Position numbers and translations under genes: made by a program. Of a DNA stretch of 64,000 nt, positions 12,015-21,911 are shown piece by piece. Source of the stretch: Plantactinospora sp. BC1 (GTDB taxonomy: Bacteria; Actinomycetota; Actinomycetes; Mycobacteriales; Micromonosporaceae); the NCBI RefSeq assembly GCF_003030345.1, contig NZ_CP028158.1, positions 930,001-994,000 on the forward strand, given 5' to 3'. Numbering within the stretch: position 1 is the stretch's first letter; each line of letters begins with the position of its first letter. Below the pieces are notes generated by a model that did no database searches, was not told the DNA's origin, and worked only from the letters and a program-made list of their open reading frames with translations.

Positions 12015-12713
12015 CGCCGACGCTCCCCGGTCCGGGCCGGTACGGCGGACCGGCGGGGGGCAGCCGCCGTGGGCCGCCCGTCCTCGGGGCGCCAGAGGGA
12101 ACCGCGCGCGTCCAGCGGCTGGTCGCCGCGCCGCGTCATCAACATCATTGTTGCCTCCGGGCAGGTAGTCAGACCGGCTGACATACTTTTGTTGCCTGGA
12201 GGAACTTATTGGAAGGCGAGGAAGTTTCGCAAGATTTCGTGACCTGGTCTTGACAAATTCACAGGGTCCCGGCTCACCGGCCGGCGCCGGGCGTCACCGT
12301 GGGCATCGAGCGTCCGCGACCGGACACGATCACGAGTTTTCGACCGAAGCGTCCGGAGGAGCCCCGGAACCGCCCCCGGGCACCTGCCGTCGGTTCCCCC
12401 GCCCTGGACCGGGTCGGCCGGCCCGGCGGTCGCGAGATCCGGTCACGGTCCGGCCGTCGAGCCCGCTCACCATACGTGCGGCACCCTCCGTCCCCGCCAC
12501 CCCGGGCCGCCGGAACGTGCGGCCCGTCACGCCTCGGGCAGGCCGGAACGACGCCGCCGCAGCCCGAAACGACGCCGCCGCAGGCCGGAACGACGTCGCC
12601 GCAGCCCGGAACGCCCGGCCCATCGGGCCAGCGGCTCAGGGGGCCGGCGGCTCAGGGGGCCCGCGGCCCCGGTCGCCGGCCGGCGCCGCGGTTCGCCCGC
12701 CGGCCGTTTCCGG
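12015..12713. other. 699-bp gap with promoter region and repeats; no convincing gene
   Basis: The right-hand end of the transporter operon holds its promoter region. An inverted repeat GTCAG-N5-CTGAC occupies 12168-12182. On the minus strand TTGCGA followed 18 nt later by TAAGTT (about 12198-12227) could be a promoter. Two TTGTTGCCT repeats flank the inverted repeat. From about 12250 the sequence is low-complexity and arginine/proline-rich in every frame, with a 21-bp tandem repeat (12540-12613). Open frames on both strands there look like by-products of high GC. Confidence 0.55.
12540..12613. repeat. 21-bp tandem repeat, about 3.5 units
   Basis: The units at 12540-12560, 12561-12581 and 12582-12602, plus a partial unit to 12613, follow the pattern AGSCCGRAACGACGYCGCCGC. 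The period is a multiple of three, so any open frame through it gives a 7-residue repeat, but no credible protein is seen. Confidence 0.75.
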
Positions 12714-14006
12714 TCACGGGCCGGTGACCTCGTCGTCCGGGCGGGAGGTGCCGGGTCGGGAGGGGAGCCGGGTGATCGGCGGCAGGACCAGGGCGACCAC
12801 CGCGATCACCGCGAGCACCGTGAACGGCAGCGTGTAGGAGTTGCCGCTCGCCTCGAAGAGCGTCGCCGTCAGCAGCGGCCCGGCCACCCCGCCGATGCTC
12901 CAGGCCACGATCATCGCCCCGTAGACCGCACCGGCGTGCGGCGTGCCGAAGTAGTCCGCCGCCGTCGCCGGCATGGTGCCGAAGCCGCCGCCGTAGGCCA
13001 GATAGATCAACGCGGCGAGTACCGCGAAGAAGGCGAAACCGGCCGCGTGCGGGAGGATGAAGAAACACAACGCCTGGAGCGCCAGCATCCCACCGAAGGC
13101 CACCATCCGGCCGGTCTGGTCCGACAGCCACGCCCAGCCGAGCCGCCCGGCACCGTTGAAGAGCCCGAGCACCGCGACCAGGCTGGCGGCGGTCGCCGAA
13201 CCCACCCCGGTGATCGTCTGCGCCGCGTCGGCGGCCTGGGAGATGAAGGCGATGCCGCAGGTCACGTTGAGTGCCAGGATCGCGGTGAGCAGATACCACT
13301 GCCGGGTCCGCAGCGCCTCGGCGAGGGTGTAGACCCGGGTACCGGCCGGCACCCGGCCGGTGGTCACCGGACGGTACCCGGGCACCCGGTAGCCGGGCGG
13401 CGGGTTCCGGAAGAACGAGGCGCCGAGCAGCACCGCGACCAGGTACGCGATGCCCAGCGGCAGGAAGACGCTGGGCTTGTCGGTGGTGTTGTTGAGCAGC
13501 GCCTTCGCCACCGGAGCGGTGATCACGGCACCGAAGCCGAAACCGGCGACCGCGATCCCGGTGATCAGACCCCGATGGTCCGGAAACCACTTGGTGAGCA
13601 TCGCGATCGGGGTGATGTACGCGGCACCGAGCCCGATCCCACCGAGCACGCCGTAGGTCAGCACCAGCAGCCAGAGCTGGTCGGCGTCGGAGACCAGCGA
13701 GGCGAGGATGTTGCCGACGGCGTACAGCACGCCGCCGCCGAGCGCGACCGGTCGGGGCCCGCGCCGGTCCTGCACCCGGCCGCCGACCAGGCTGCCGATG
13801 AAGATCGTGCCGATCGCGACCTCGAACGGCAGTACCGCCTCGGCCTTGCTCCAGCCGAACGCCTGCTGCAACGGCTGGTTGAAGACGCTCCAGGCGTACA
13901 CGGCACCGAGGGCCAGCTGCACCAGCACGGCGGCCACCACCAGGCCCCACCGGCCGGCCGTCGGACTCTGCTCCCCCCGTACCCCGATCTCGACCTTCCC
14001 TGCCAT
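12714..14006 (-). CDS. OFA family major facilitator transporter (oxalate/formate antiporter-like)
   Basis: A protein of 430 residues with about 12 membrane helices. The segments ALGAVYAWSVFNQPLQQAFGWS, GGRVQDRRGPRPVALGGG and MLTKWFPDHRGLITGIAVAGFGFGA match the oxalate/formate antiporter (OFA) branch of the MFS. It lies 44 bp downstream of nrfD in the formate dehydrogenase operon, which suggests it moves formate, oxalate or a related monocarboxylate. Substrate assignment rests on this context. Confidence 0.85.
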   Translation of the reverse strand: MAGKVEIGVRGEQSPTAGRWGLVVAAVLVQLALGAVYAWSVFNQPLQQAFGWSKAEAVLPFEVAIGTIFIGSLVGGRVQDRRGPRPVALGGGVLYAVGNILASLVSDADQLWLLVLTYGVLGGIGLGAAYITPIAMLTKWFPDHRGLITGIAVAGFGFGAVITAPVAKALLNNTTDKPSVFLPLGIAYLVAVLLGASFFRNPPPGYRVPGYRPVTTGRVPAGTRVYTLAEALRTRQWYLLTAILALNVTCGIAFISQAADAAQTITGVGSATAASLVAVLGLFNGAGRLGWAWLSDQTGRMVAFGGMLALQALCFFILPHAAGFAFFAVLAALIYLAYGGGFGTMPATAADYFGTPHAGAVYGAMIVAWSIGGVAGPLLTATLFEASGNSYTLPFTVLAVIAVVALVLPPITRLPSRPGTSRPDDEVTGP

Positions 14007-14050
14007 GAGCGTGACCCCCGTCTCGGCTCATGGACGGCACCCGCTCGTGG

Positions 14051-15145
14051 CTACGGGCCGGCGCCGGCCCCCCGTCTCGCCCGCCGCTCCCGCTGCGGCA
14101 GCACCGTGTACTTCGGATCCCGGGCGGAGACGACCCCGGCCTCGAAGACCCCGAACCGGGTCAGCGCCGAGGAGGCCAGCAGGGCCGCACCGGAGAGCAC
14201 CGAGAGCGTGCGGCTGCGCCGGGCCAGCAGCGCACCGGCGGTACCGGCGGCCAGCAGCAGCCGGGCGCCCTGGATCAGCCGGGCCGGCCGGCCGGTCCGG
14301 TACGGCTCGCCGGTCAGCCCCATCCGGGCGATCCGGCGCTCGGCGACCGTCTCGACCACCGCGCCGGCCACCGCCAGCCGGACCGCCGGGCCGCTCTGTG
14401 CGGTCGGCGTGCTGGCCAGCGCGGCGCCCGCGCCGGCGACCAGCGCGCTGCCGGCGAAGAGGAAGGGCAGGTCCGGGTAGGCGTCGTGCCAGGCCGGCAT
14501 CGCGGTGTCGGCGAGCAGCACCCCGGTGTACGTGGCCAGCGCCGGCGCCGCCACGGCCGCAGCCAGCCCGGAGACCCGGCCGACGGGTGGCAGCAGCCGG
14601 CGGGCCAGACCGGGTACGCCACGCCGGGGCAGGATCGCGGCGACCTCGCTCAGCGCGGCCAGCCCCGCCGCCGGGCCGAACGCGGCCAGGATCCAGGTGC
14701 CCATCGACATCGGCGAGGTCGGCTTGGCGACCCGCAGCATGTGGTGGAACCGGGCCGGCCGACCCAGGTCGTTGACCAGGAAGTAGGTGCTCGCGCCGAG
14801 GGCGCCCAGCGAGACGAGCCGGCCGGACCGGCGCAGTCCCGGCCGCCCGGTCAGGTCCGCACCGGCGGCCAGCAGCGCCGATCCGGCGGCCAGCCCGCCG
14901 GTGAACAGGTACGCCGGGATGTCCCGCCGCCACACCGGTGCCTTGACCACCGGCCGGCCGTAGTACGAGCTGAACTCGGCCGGCGGGACGACCACCGGTT
15001 GTCCGGCGACGACCCCCGGCCCGGCCCCGCCCCGCCGCCCGGACCGGCGTCGCAGCTCCCCGCCGTTGTGCTGACCGAGGCCGTCCGCGACCTCCCGGAG
15101 CCGCTCTCCGAGCGGCCCGCCGCCGTCCGGTGCCGGCCCGGTCAT
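14051..15145 (-). CDS. NrfD-like membrane subunit of formate dehydrogenase
   Basis: A protein of 364 residues with a hydrophilic N-terminal part (about 60 residues), then several membrane helices. The segments YYGRPVVKAPVWRRDIPAYLFTGGLAAGSALL and LVNDLGRPARFHHMLRVAKPTSPMSMGTW are hallmarks of NrfD/PsrC quinone-interacting subunits. It follows fdhB by 70 bp and would anchor the FdhAB module to the membrane and pass electrons to menaquinone. It replaces the cytochrome b subunit (FdnI type) of the E. coli enzyme. Confidence 0.88.
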   Translation of the reverse strand: MTGPAPDGGGPLGERLREVADGLGQHNGGELRRRSGRRGGAGPGVVAGQPVVVPPAEFSSYYGRPVVKAPVWRRDIPAYLFTGGLAAGSALLAAGADLTGRPGLRRSGRLVSLGALGASTYFLVNDLGRPARFHHMLRVAKPTSPMSMGTWILAAFGPAAGLAALSEVAAILPRRGVPGLARRLLPPVGRVSGLAAAVAAPALATYTGVLLADTAMPAWHDAYPDLPFLFAGSALVAGAGAALASTPTAQSGPAVRLAVAGAVVETVAERRIARMGLTGEPYRTGRPARLIQGARLLLAAGTAGALLARRSRTLSVLSGAALLASSALTRFGVFEAGVVSARDPKYTVLPQRERRARRGAGAGP

Positions 15146-15215
15146 GACGCCTCCTCGATTCGCTCGTCGTGCCGAACCTGCGCCGCCGGACGGCCGGCGG
15201 GCCCGGTCCGGCCGG

Positions 15216-16271
15216 TCACCGGGGCCGCCCGACGAAGGCGGCCACCGCGGCGGCCGTCATGGTGAGCGCGGCCAGCCCGGCCCGACGCCACATCCGGGGC
15301 AGGTCACGGGTGGTCACCACCGGGTCCGGTGGCAGCCCGTACACCTCGGGCTCGTCGAGCAGCAGGAAGAACGCGCCGTCCCCGCCCACCCCGTCGTCCG
15401 GGTCGTGCCCGTAGAGCCGGGCCTCGGTGACGCCGTCGGCGTGCAGCCGCTCCACCCGGGCCCGGGCCCGGTCGCGCAGCTCGTCGAGTTCGCCGTACTG
15501 GATCGACTCGGTGGGGCAGGCCTGGGCGCAGGCCGGGGTACGCCCGGCACCGATCCGGTCGTAGCAGAGCGTGCACTTCCACGCCCGGCCGTCGCCCTTG
15601 CGCTGGTCGATGACGCCGTACGGGCAGGCGGGGATGCAGTAGCCGCAGCCGTTGCAGATGTCCTCCTGCACCACCACCGTGCCGAACTCGGTACGGAACA
15701 GCGAGCCGGTCGGGCAGACGTCCAGGCAGGCGGCGTGGGTGCAGTGCTTGCAGACGTCCGACATCATCAGCCAGCGCAGGTCGGCCCGCCCGTCCCGGCC
15801 CTCCTCCCGGCCGGGCAGCTCGGTGCCGGGCATGCCGAGGAACTGGGTCCCCTCCGCCATCCGGCCCGCCGGGGCGGGATCCGGGCCCGGCGGCAGGCCG
15901 GGGCTGGTCCCCTGGTCCGTACCGACCCGGGCGGCCGCCTCGGCGGTCGCCGGGCTGATCGGCGGCCCGCTCGGGGTGCCGGCCATCGGCGGCGACGACT
16001 GCCAGCCCACCCGCCGGGGCTGCTCGACGAAGGCGACGTGCCGCCACGAGTTCGCGGTCAGCGCCCCCGTGTTGTCGTACGACATGCCGAGCAGGTCGAG
16101 CCCGCTCTCCGGCACCAGGTTCCACTCCTTGCAGGCCACCTCGCAGGCCTTGCAGCCGATGCAGACGCTGGTGTCGGTGAAGAACCCCATCCGGGGTGGC
16201 GGATCGAGGTGACCGGACTCCTCGGCGGGGTTGACCGGCGCATCCGAGCGCCGCGTCTCGACCATGCTCAT
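15216..16271 (-). CDS. fdhB: Formate dehydrogenase iron-sulfur subunit FdhB
   Basis: A protein of 351 residues carrying four [4Fe-4S] cysteine clusters: CIGCKACEVACKEW, CKHCTHAACLDVCPTGS, CNGCGYCIPACPYG and CTLCYDRIGAGRTPACAQACP. A glycine/proline-rich insert of about 50 residues (residues ~100-155) separates the first two. The C-terminus DLPRMWRRAGLAALTMTAAAVAAFVG is a likely single membrane anchor, as in FdnH/FdoH. The ATG at 16271 overlaps the fdhA stop by 4 nt (ATGA), so translation is coupled. No export signal is present. Confidence 0.92.
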   Translation of the reverse strand: MSMVETRRSDAPVNPAEESGHLDPPPRMGFFTDTSVCIGCKACEVACKEWNLVPESGLDLLGMSYDNTGALTANSWRHVAFVEQPRRVGWQSSPPMAGTPSGPPISPATAEAAARVGTDQGTSPGLPPGPDPAPAGRMAEGTQFLGMPGTELPGREEGRDGRADLRWLMMSDVCKHCTHAACLDVCPTGSLFRTEFGTVVVQEDICNGCGYCIPACPYGVIDQRKGDGRAWKCTLCYDRIGAGRTPACAQACPTESIQYGELDELRDRARARVERLHADGVTEARLYGHDPDDGVGGDGAFFLLLDEPEVYGLPPDPVVTTRDLPRMWRRAGLAALTMTAAAVAAFVGRPR

Positions 16272-19200
16272 GCCTCCCGTTCCGTGTCGCCGCCGTCCGG
16301 CGGCTGCCCCGGTGCTTCACCGGCACCGTCCGCGCCGGTGCCGCCCCGGCCGGCGGTGACGATCGGCGGATAGTGCCCGTCGAGGCCGGCCCGCCGCCGG
16401 TAGTCGGCGAGGTAGTCGAGCAGCTCCGGCCCCCTCGGCCGGTGGCCGGCCCGGATGTCGCAGGTGCCGACCTTGCTCTCCTGGATCAGCACGTTCGGGT
16501 CGAGGGTGGCCCCGAAGAGGTCGTTGGCCGGCTCGCCCTGGACCAGCCCGTTGCCGCCGAAGTGGTACGGCAGCCACACCTGGTGGATCAGGCGCCCCTC
16601 GATCCGCAGCGGGGTCAGCCGGTCGGTCACCATCACCCGCGCCTCGACCACGCCCCGGCTGGTGACCAGGTGTGCCCAGCCCAGGTGGGTGAGTCCACGT
16701 TCGACGGCCAGCTCCGGCCCCACCTCGACGAACATCTCCGGTTGCAGTTCGGCCAGGTACCGGACGTTGCGGCTCATCGCGCCCGCCGTGTGGTGCTCGG
16801 TGAGCCGGCTGACCGTGAAGACGTACGGGAAGACGTCCGCGTGCGGGTCCGGCGGGCTCGGGTTGGTCGGGTTGTCCGGCCGGTCGTACGTCTTGCGGAC
16901 CGGATTGGCCTGCTGCCCGTAGAGCGGGTTGCGGATCGGGGACTCGACCGGCTCGTAGTGGGTCGGCAGCGGCCCGTCGAGAATTCCGGACGGTGCGTAC
17001 AGCCAGCCCTTCCCGTCGCCCTGCATGATGAACGGGTCGTCGCCGGCCAGCGCCGCCACCCCGGTCGCGTCCGGGTCCGGCCGGTACGAGGGCGGCTTGG
17101 TCTTCTCGAAGTCGGGTACGTCGTGCCCGGTCCACTCACCGCGCTCCTCGTCCCACCAGACGTAGCGCTTCCGCTCGCTCCACGGCCGTCCCTCCGGATC
17201 GGCCGAGGCGCGGTTGTAGAGGATCCGCCGGTTGAGCGGCCAGGCCCAGCCCCACTCGGCGGCGACCCAGTTCTGCTCGCCGCCAGGCTTGCGCCGGGCC
17301 GCCTGGTTGACCCCGTCGGCGAAGACGCCGGTGTAGATCCAGCAGCCGCCGAGGGTCGAACCGTCGTCCTTCATCTCCACGAAGGAGTTCAGCGGGCGGC
17401 GGGTCGCCACCTCGTACCCGTTGATCTCCCGCAGCACCGCCTCGGCCTCCGGCTCGGCGTGCGGGCCCTCGGTGGGATAGTCCCAGGCCAGGTCGAGCAG
17501 GGCCCGGTCGCGGGGCCGGGTGGAGCCGGCGAGCTTGCCCCGGATGATCCGGCCGAGGTGGTAGAAGAACCAGAGTTCGGAGCGGCAGTCGCCGGGCGCC
17601 TCGACCGCCTTCTCCCGCCACTGCAACATCCGCTGGGTCTGGGTGAAGGTGCCGGGCTTCTCCACGTGCGAGGCGGCCGGCAGGAAGAAGACCTCGGTCC
17701 TGCACCGCTCCGGGGCGATCTCGCCGGTCTCCACCTCCCGGCTGTCCTTCCAGAACGTCGCACTTTCGATCATGAAGAGGTCGCGGACCACCAGCCAGTC
17801 CAGGTTGGCCATGCCGAGCCGCTGGGCCCGGCCGTGCGCCGAGCCGACCGCCGGGTTCTGGCCGAGCAGGAAGTACCCCTTGACCTTGCCGTCGATCATG
17901 TTGAAGACGGTCTGGTACGTGCCGTGGTCGCCGCTCATCCGGGGCACGTAGTCGTAGCAGAAGTCGTTCTCCGGGGTCGCCGCCGCACCCCAGTACGCCT
18001 TCAGCAGGTTCACCGCGTACGCCCGGGCGTTGCCCCAGAAGCCCTTCTGGCCCGGGTGCTGGATGCTCTCGATCCACTTGTCGAAGGTCGGATGCTCCAT
18101 GTGGTTCGGCATCGGCAGATAGCCGGGCAGCAGGTTGAACAGCGTCGGGATGTCGGTCGAGCCCTGGATGCTGGCGTGCCCGCGCAGCGCCAGGATCCCG
18201 CCGCCGGGCCGGCCGATGTTGCCGAGCAGGAGCTGGATGATCGCCCCGGTCCGGATGTACTGCACCCCGACGCTGTGCTGCGTCCAGCCGACCGAGTAGA
18301 CCAGCATGGTGGTGCGGTCCCGCTTGGAGTTCTCCGCCCAGGCCCGGGCGACCTCCTCGAACTTCTCCCGGGGCACCCCGCAGACCCGTTCGACGAGTTC
18401 CGGGGTGTAGCGGGCGTAGTGCCGCCGGAGGATCTGGTAGACGCAGCGCGGGTGCTGGAGCGTCTCGTCGCGTTCCGCCTGCCGGGAGACCGGCGGGCCG
18501 TGCGACTCGTGCCGCAGTCCGGCCGCGCTGTCCCGCTCGGTCGCGGTGTCGTTCCCGCCGTCATCCTCCTGCCCGGCGTACTGCCAACTGGACTGCGCGT
18601 AGCTGGTCCGGTCGGGGTTGTAGCCGGAGAAGAGGCCGTCGAGGTCCTCGGTGTCCTGGAAGTCCTCGCTGACGATGGTGGCCGCGTTGGTGTAGGCGAC
18701 GACGTACTCCCGGAAGTCCAGCTCGTTCTCCAGGATGTACCGCACGATCCCGCCGAGGAACGCGATGTCGGTGCCGGCCCGGATCGGCACGTACGTGTCG
18801 GCGAGCGCGCTGGTCCGGGTGAAGCGGGGATCGACGTGGATGATCTTGGCGCCCCGCTCCTTCGCCTCCATCACCCACTGGAAGCCGACCGGATGCGCCT
18901 CGGCCATGTTCGAGCCCTGGATGATGACGCAGTCACTGTTCAGCAGATCCTGCTGGAAGTCCGTCGCGCCGCCGCGACCGAAGCTGATCCCCAGACCGGG
19001 GACGGTGGCGGAGTGTCAAATCCGGGCCTGGTTCTCGATCTGGATCGCCCCCATCGCGGTGAACAGCTTCTTGATGAGGTAGTTCTCCTCGTTGTCCAGG
19101 GTGGCCCCACCGAGGCTGGCGATGCCGAGGGTGCGGTGCAGCGGCCGGCCCTCGTCGTCGACGTCCTCCCAGGTGGCGTCCCGGGCCGCGAGCACCCGGT

Positions 19201-19627
19201 CGGCGATCATGTCCATCGCGGTCGGCAGGTCCAGCTCCTCCCACTCCGTCCCGTACGGACGGCGGTAGAGCACCCGCTGCTGCCGCAGCTCGCTGGTGAC
19301 CAGGTTCTTGCTGGCGGCGCCCTTGGGGCAGAGCCGGCCCCGGGAGATCGGGCTGTCCGGATCTCCCTCGATCTGGGTGACCCGACCGTCGGAGACGTAG
19401 ACCCGCTGGCCGCAGCCGACGGCGCAGTACGGGCAGATGGACCGGGCGACGGAGTCGGCGCTGTCGGTGCGCGGAGTCAGCTCTGCCGACCGGGCGGACT
19501 TCGCGGCCGCTCCCCGGCCGAGCGGGTCGGTGCCGGTGAGCTGCCGGTAGACCGGCCAGCCCTCGATCCAGGTGCGTACCCCCACCGTCAGCACCTCCTC
19601 CAGCGACGAGGCCGGTTGCCCGACCAT
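16268..19627 (-). CDS. fdhA: Selenocysteine-containing formate dehydrogenase alpha subunit (TGA read as Sec204)
   Basis: One continuous frame of 1119 residues if the TGA at 19016-19018 is read as selenocysteine. The N-terminal [4Fe-4S] motif has Cys65, Cys68, Cys72 and Cys100 (CPYCAVGCGQ...RGRLCPKG). The text around the TGA is ENQARI-Sec-HSATVPGLGISFGRGGATDFQQ, which matches the FdnG/FdoG active site where Sec ligates Mo-bisMGD. A molybdopterin oxidoreductase domain follows (VIIQGSNMAEAHPVGFQW, YFLLGQNPAVGSAHG), then a C-terminal dinucleotide-binding domain. Length and order fit FDH-N/O alpha subunits. There is no twin-arginine signal, so a cytoplasmic site is likely. The ATG at 19627 follows TACCCT closely and may be leaderless. 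Operon: fdhA-fdhB-nrfD-OFA transporter. Confidence 0.93.
18969..19018 (-). promoter_or_regulatory. Bacterial SECIS element directing Sec insertion in fdhA
   Basis: In the mRNA, counting the U of UGA as 1, CCCC (18-21) pairs with GGGG (27-30) and closes the pentaloop GGUCU (22-26; genome 18993-18997). Below it ACCG (13-16) can pair with CGGU (39-42) and CCGCC (8-12) with GGCGG (46-50). The loop sequence and its distance from UGA are the same as in E. coli fdhF, where SelB contacts the loop. The hairpin lies within coding sequence, as usual in bacteria. Confidence 0.88.
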
Positions 19628-19829
19628 CCGAGGGTAGGTCAGCCAGACGGTGCCCCGAGGGAAAGCGCCGAAACCCGGCGGGACCGGAAACGGCCGGAAA
19701 ACTTTTCGACCCGTCCCGGCTGGGCGAGCCCGGCACGGCCTGCGGAGACGGGACGAAGGGCAGCAAAACAGCGGCCACCAATGCGAATGATCATGACATC
19801 CGAGGCGATTGGGGCAGTACTCTGACGCG

Positions 19830-21098
19830 ATGTCTGTCGATCAATCCACCGAGACCGGATCGGATCCCTTCCCCCGGATCGACTTCGACCACCACTCCCC
19901 CGAGTACCGCGCCAACTGGCGGGCCATCTCCGACGAGCACCTGGCCCGATGCCCGGTCGCCCGGACCGACGCCTACGGCGGCTTCTGGGTCGTCTCCGAC
20001 CACGCCGGCGTCAGCCAGGTGATGCGGGACGACGCCACCTTCAGCTCCGGCCGCAACAGCGAGGACCCGTCGGATCCCCGGCAGGGCATCGTCATCCCGC
20101 CGAACCCGATCACGCAGATACCGTTGGAGCTGGACCCGCCGGAGTACAACCCGTACCGGCGGATCATGAGTCCGTACTTCTCGCCCAGCGCGGCCCGCGA
20201 CTCGCTGCCCTTCGTCGAGCAGGCCACCGACGCGCTGCTGGACCGGGTCTGCGCGAGCGGCCGGATCGACCTCGTACTGGACTACGGCAACCCGCTGCCG
20301 GCACTGGCCACCATGAAGCTGATCGGGCTGCCGCTGGACGACTGGCAGACCTACGCCGAGCCGATGCACCGGGTCGCGGCGTCGCCACCGAGCGACCCCG
20401 ACTTCCCGCGCAACGTGCAGATCATGGGTCAGCTCGGCGGTGCCATCGCCGCCCAGGTGCCGAAGCTGCGCGAGGAGCCCGGCGAGGGGCTGCTGAGCGG
20501 ACTGGCCACGGCCACCATCGACGGCAAACCGCTGCCCGTCGAGGAGGTGGTCAGCGCCGCGCTGCTGGTCATCCAGGGCGGCGTGCACACCACCACCGCG
20601 CTCTTCGCGCACACCATGGTCTGGCTGGCCGACCACCCCGACCACCGGGCGGCGCTGCTGGCCGACCCGTCGCTGTGGGAGCACGCCACCGAGGAGTTCC
20701 TCCGGGTCTTCCCACCGGCGATGGGCTTCGCCCGGACCGCCACCCGGGACGTGGTGCTCGGCGGGCAGCAGATCCGGGCCGGCGACCGGGTGATGATGTC
20801 CTTCGCCGCCGCCAACCGGGACCCCGCGGTCTTCCCCGACCCGGACGAGGTACGGCTGGACCGCTCCCCCAACCGGCACACCAGCTTCGGACTCGGCATC
20901 CACCGCTGCATCGGGCTGAACCACGCCCGGGTCTGGTTCCCACACCTGGTGCGGCGGGTGCTCGACCGGATGCCGGACATCGCCATCGACCGGGACGCCA
21001 CCAGGCAGAACGAGAGCGTCGGCGTGATCAACGGCTTCGTCAGCATGCCGGCCACGTTCACCCCGCACGAACCGCTCGGCGTGACCATGCCGAACTGA
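19830..21098 (+). CDS. Cytochrome P450
   Basis: A protein of 422 residues, soluble bacterial class. The heme-thiolate loop is FGLGIHRCIG, near the C-terminus. The K-helix ExxR is in TEEFLRVFPP, and the I-helix reads LLVIQGGVHTTTALFAH, where the usual acid/alcohol pair is replaced by His-Thr. This could alter oxygen activation or mark an unusual substrate. ATG 19830 is preferred over an upstream ATG at 19809 that lacks a ribosome site. No ferredoxin gene is adjacent. It runs divergently from fdhA and is probably unrelated to it. Confidence 0.9.
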   Translation: MSVDQSTETGSDPFPRIDFDHHSPEYRANWRAISDEHLARCPVARTDAYGGFWVVSDHAGVSQVMRDDATFSSGRNSEDPSDPRQGIVIPPNPITQIPLELDPPEYNPYRRIMSPYFSPSAARDSLPFVEQATDALLDRVCASGRIDLVLDYGNPLPALATMKLIGLPLDDWQTYAEPMHRVAASPPSDPDFPRNVQIMGQLGGAIAAQVPKLREEPGEGLLSGLATATIDGKPLPVEEVVSAALLVIQGGVHTTTALFAHTMVWLADHPDHRAALLADPSLWEHATEEFLRVFPPAMGFARTATRDVVLGGQQIRAGDRVMMSFAAANRDPAVFPDPDEVRLDRSPNRHTSFGLGIHRCIGLNHARVWFPHLVRRVLDRMPDIAIDRDATRQNESVGVINGFVSMPATFTPHEPLGVTMPN

Positions 21099-21212
21099 CC
21101 CGCGCACGTCCTGCGGCCGGCGGTCGGGGCGGTCCCGCGACGGGCGGGCGCCCGGCCGTCGGCCGGAGCGGGTACGGTCTCCGGCGACCGATTCAGAAGT
21201 ACGGGGGTGGCG

Positions 21213-21815
21213 ATGACGGTCAGCGCGGACGACCTGGAGCTGGCGGTGGCCAGTGTCGCCGGCACGCTCCGCCCCGGCACCGATCGGGACTGGGCTGTGC
21301 CGGCGGGCGGGCTGGACTGGGACTGCTGGCACACCGGGGAGCACCTCGGCGACTGCCTGCTGTCGTACGCGATGCAGCTCGGCGCCCGCCCCGCGGACCG
21401 GTACGTGCGGTTCCTGGCCACCGTCGACCCGGCGGCGACCCCGGCCCAGGTGCTGGAGTTCGTCGAGGGCAGCGGGCAGCTTCTCGCCGCGATGGTCCGG
21501 ACCGCCCCCGCGTCGGTGCGGGCGTGGCACCCGTACGGCATGGGCGACCCGGCCGGCTTCGCCGGCATGGGCTGCGTCGAGACGCTGCTGCACGGCGACG
21601 ACATCGCCCGCGGACTCGGGCTGACCCTCACACCGCCGGCCGAGGTCTGCGCCCGGGTGCTGGCTCGAATGTTTCCGCAGGTCGCCGCCGAACTCACCGG
21701 GGTCGTCGAGCCGTGGCTGGCGCTGCGCTGGGCCACCGGCCGGGTCGAGCTGCCGGACCGGCCCCGGGTGCGGCGGTGGCGCTGGCACGCGGAGCCGCTG
21801 GACGAACGCGGCTGA
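21213..21815 (+). CDS. DinB-like/maleylpyruvate isomerase-type metal-binding domain protein
   Basis: A protein of 200 residues. TDRDWAVPAGGLDWDCWHTGEHLGDCLLSYAMQLG gives the first helix with a metal-type histidine. Further on, MGCVETLLHGDDIARGLGL supplies the second conserved histidine with Asp, as in the mycothiol-dependent maleylpyruvate isomerase N-terminal family. These proteins form a four-helix DinB-like bundle and often act in mycothiol transfer; the substrate here is unknown. ATG 21213 follows a GGGGGTGG purine tract; GTG 21207 is an alternative. Confidence 0.7.
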   Translation: MTVSADDLELAVASVAGTLRPGTDRDWAVPAGGLDWDCWHTGEHLGDCLLSYAMQLGARPADRYVRFLATVDPAATPAQVLEFVEGSGQLLAAMVRTAPASVRAWHPYGMGDPAGFAGMGCVETLLHGDDIARGLGLTLTPPAEVCARVLARMFPQVAAELTGVVEPWLALRWATGRVELPDRPRVRRWRWHAEPLDERG

Positions 21816-21911
21816 GCGACTCCCCGCCGCCGGACGGGGTTCGACGAACCACCCCGCCGACCGTCACCGTCGGCCTACCGTCAGGAGCGTGGCGGAAGCG
21901 GCGGCGGGCGG

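Noticed and set aside
12330-12623. A 98-codon minus-strand gene with FRxAAA repeats
   Set aside because: The repeat peptide only reflects a 21-bp DNA repeat; no start signal or homology was seen. Kept as a low-interest observation.
19016-19018. Frameshift or nonsense pseudogene in fdhA
   Set aside because: The frame is the same on both sides, the codon is TGA at the known Sec position, and a SECIS hairpin plus selA, selB and selD are present.
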